64,000 nt of DNA, from positions 10,106,001 to 10,170,000 of the forward strand of contig CM055617.1 in NCBI GenBank assembly GCA_029379385.1, written 5' to 3'. Positions 63,434 to 64,000 of this stretch are shown here, piece after piece (the first letter of the stretch is position 1; each line of letters begins with the position of its first letter). The stretch comes from Quillaja saponaria (lineage: Eukaryota; Streptophyta; Magnoliopsida; Fabales; Quillajaceae). The notes beneath the pieces were generated by a model. It searched no databases and was not told the origin of the DNA. It saw only the letters and a list, made by a program, of their open reading frames with translations. Position numbers and translations under genes: made by a program.

Positions 63434-64000
63434 TACCTTTTCACAACCCTTGCTGCAAAACCATTCCTGATATTTTTTCAACTTCTGTGCTCCTCTTTTT
63501 GTTGGCACCTGACATGATATTCTACATAAAGTTGATTAAGATGACATCAAACACCATACAAATGTCAAATGTGCAGGCATGTTGCACATACATAATTTAT
63601 AGCTTACATTTATGCAGACGAACTGATTGCAATTAAGCGAGTAAACTGTCGTTGGCATCCTCATCCTTGAATTTGCATTGACCACGAACTCCACAACAAC
63701 ACCATGATCAGGAACACTCTACCAAAAAGAAAAAGTAAAAAAAGAAGATGATATCATCTGAAGGAAAGAATTTACAGCTCGATCAAACTATTGTCTATTT
63801 GTAAGAAGATGATATCAACCTCTCATGGGTTCATGGCACGGTTGTGCATTATCTGAATCTGGCAGTCAAACATAAATAAGTGCAACTGGTCTTCTGTTAC
63901 TTTTACCACCTGCATGATCTTCAAAGGCACCACGACTCCATACCTTCTTACAACAGGGCACTTGATTCCTTGACAAGTTATTTGCCCCCCAGCAAGAGGA
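63434..64000 (-). CDS. Partial unrecognised gene cut by the window end
   Basis: Three minus-strand exon candidates share phase 0. The first is at least 64000 to about 63905, reading PLAGGQITCQGIKCPVVRRY, ending CAG|GTGGTA. The second is 63717-63607, after a strong pyrimidine tract and GGTAG, reading SVPDHGVVVEFVVNANSRMR and on to NCNQFVCIN, then GTAAGC. The third is 63508-63437, after TGTCAG, reading VPTKRGAQKLKKYQEWFCSK, then GTAAAT. The cysteine spacing suggests a small zinc-binding or disulphide domain, but I cannot name the family. A one-base shift in the first exon would give CPCCKKVW..AFEDHAGG, which resembles a Tify-binding (TDBD) motif of PHD-finger proteins. That reading needs a frameshift and is only an alternative. 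Confidence 0.35.

Noticed and set aside
1..64000. CRISPR arrays, operons, riboswitches or bacterial insertion sequences
   Set aside because: The window is plant nuclear DNA. No regularly spaced direct repeats with unique spacers exist, and the tandem repeats are microsatellite or minisatellite type.

Overview
The window looks like nuclear DNA of a flowering plant, most likely a rosid eudicot. It is AT-rich, its genes have GT..AG introns, and the families present (VQ-motif protein, RALF peptide, SERK receptor kinase) are plant families. Transposon debris includes an L1-type LINE carrying an RNase H domain, RTE-type LINE fragments, SINEs and foldback repeats. The species cannot be told from the sequence alone.

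Layout. Five protein genes can be supported well: a single-exon VQ-motif gene (4235-4984, +), a single-exon RALF preproprotein (15367-15720, -), an SMG7-like EST1-domain gene (coding 19496-23440, +, five coding exons), a small two-span membrane protein resembling the ER V-ATPase assembly factor Pkr1 (25173-29394, +, three exons), and an 11-exon SERK-type LRR receptor kinase (32948-40309, -). I assembled the spliced proteins by hand from splice sites and reading phase: 983 aa for SMG7L, 112 aa for the Pkr1-like protein and 616 aa for the SERK. The order VQ - RALF - SMG7L matches, as I recall it, the Arabidopsis chromosome 1 neighbours At1g28280 (VQ4/MVQ1), At1g28270 (RALFL4) and At1g28260 (SMG7L). 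The left half is therefore probably a conserved microsyntenic block in which transposons have widened the spacing.

The rest is mostly repeats. 8360-11680 is a TG..CA-bounded block resembling a long solo LTR. 12100-12790 has CACTA-like subterminal hairpins. 13040-14520 is a foldback element whose arms carry a ~33 bp minisatellite in opposite orientations. 40890-41583 is the RNase H end of a LINE lying just upstream of the SERK gene. 42560-42800 is an RTE endonuclease relic. 43725-47905 is bounded by ~650 bp inverted arms. 51213-56860 is a nearly full-length but dead L1-type LINE. From about 45.6 kb to the right edge, a diverged unit occurs three times, with exon-like pieces on the minus strand. 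An unrecognised minus-strand gene is cut by the window end at 64000.

Function. The well-supported genes do not form one pathway: immune/MAPK-linked VQ signalling, a secreted RALF peptide, RNA surveillance, ER membrane assembly and an LRR co-receptor. I saw no undescribed multi-gene system. The most unusual single item is the SERK, which lacks the cysteine pair after the last LRR and has Cys in place of a near-invariant activation-loop Arg.
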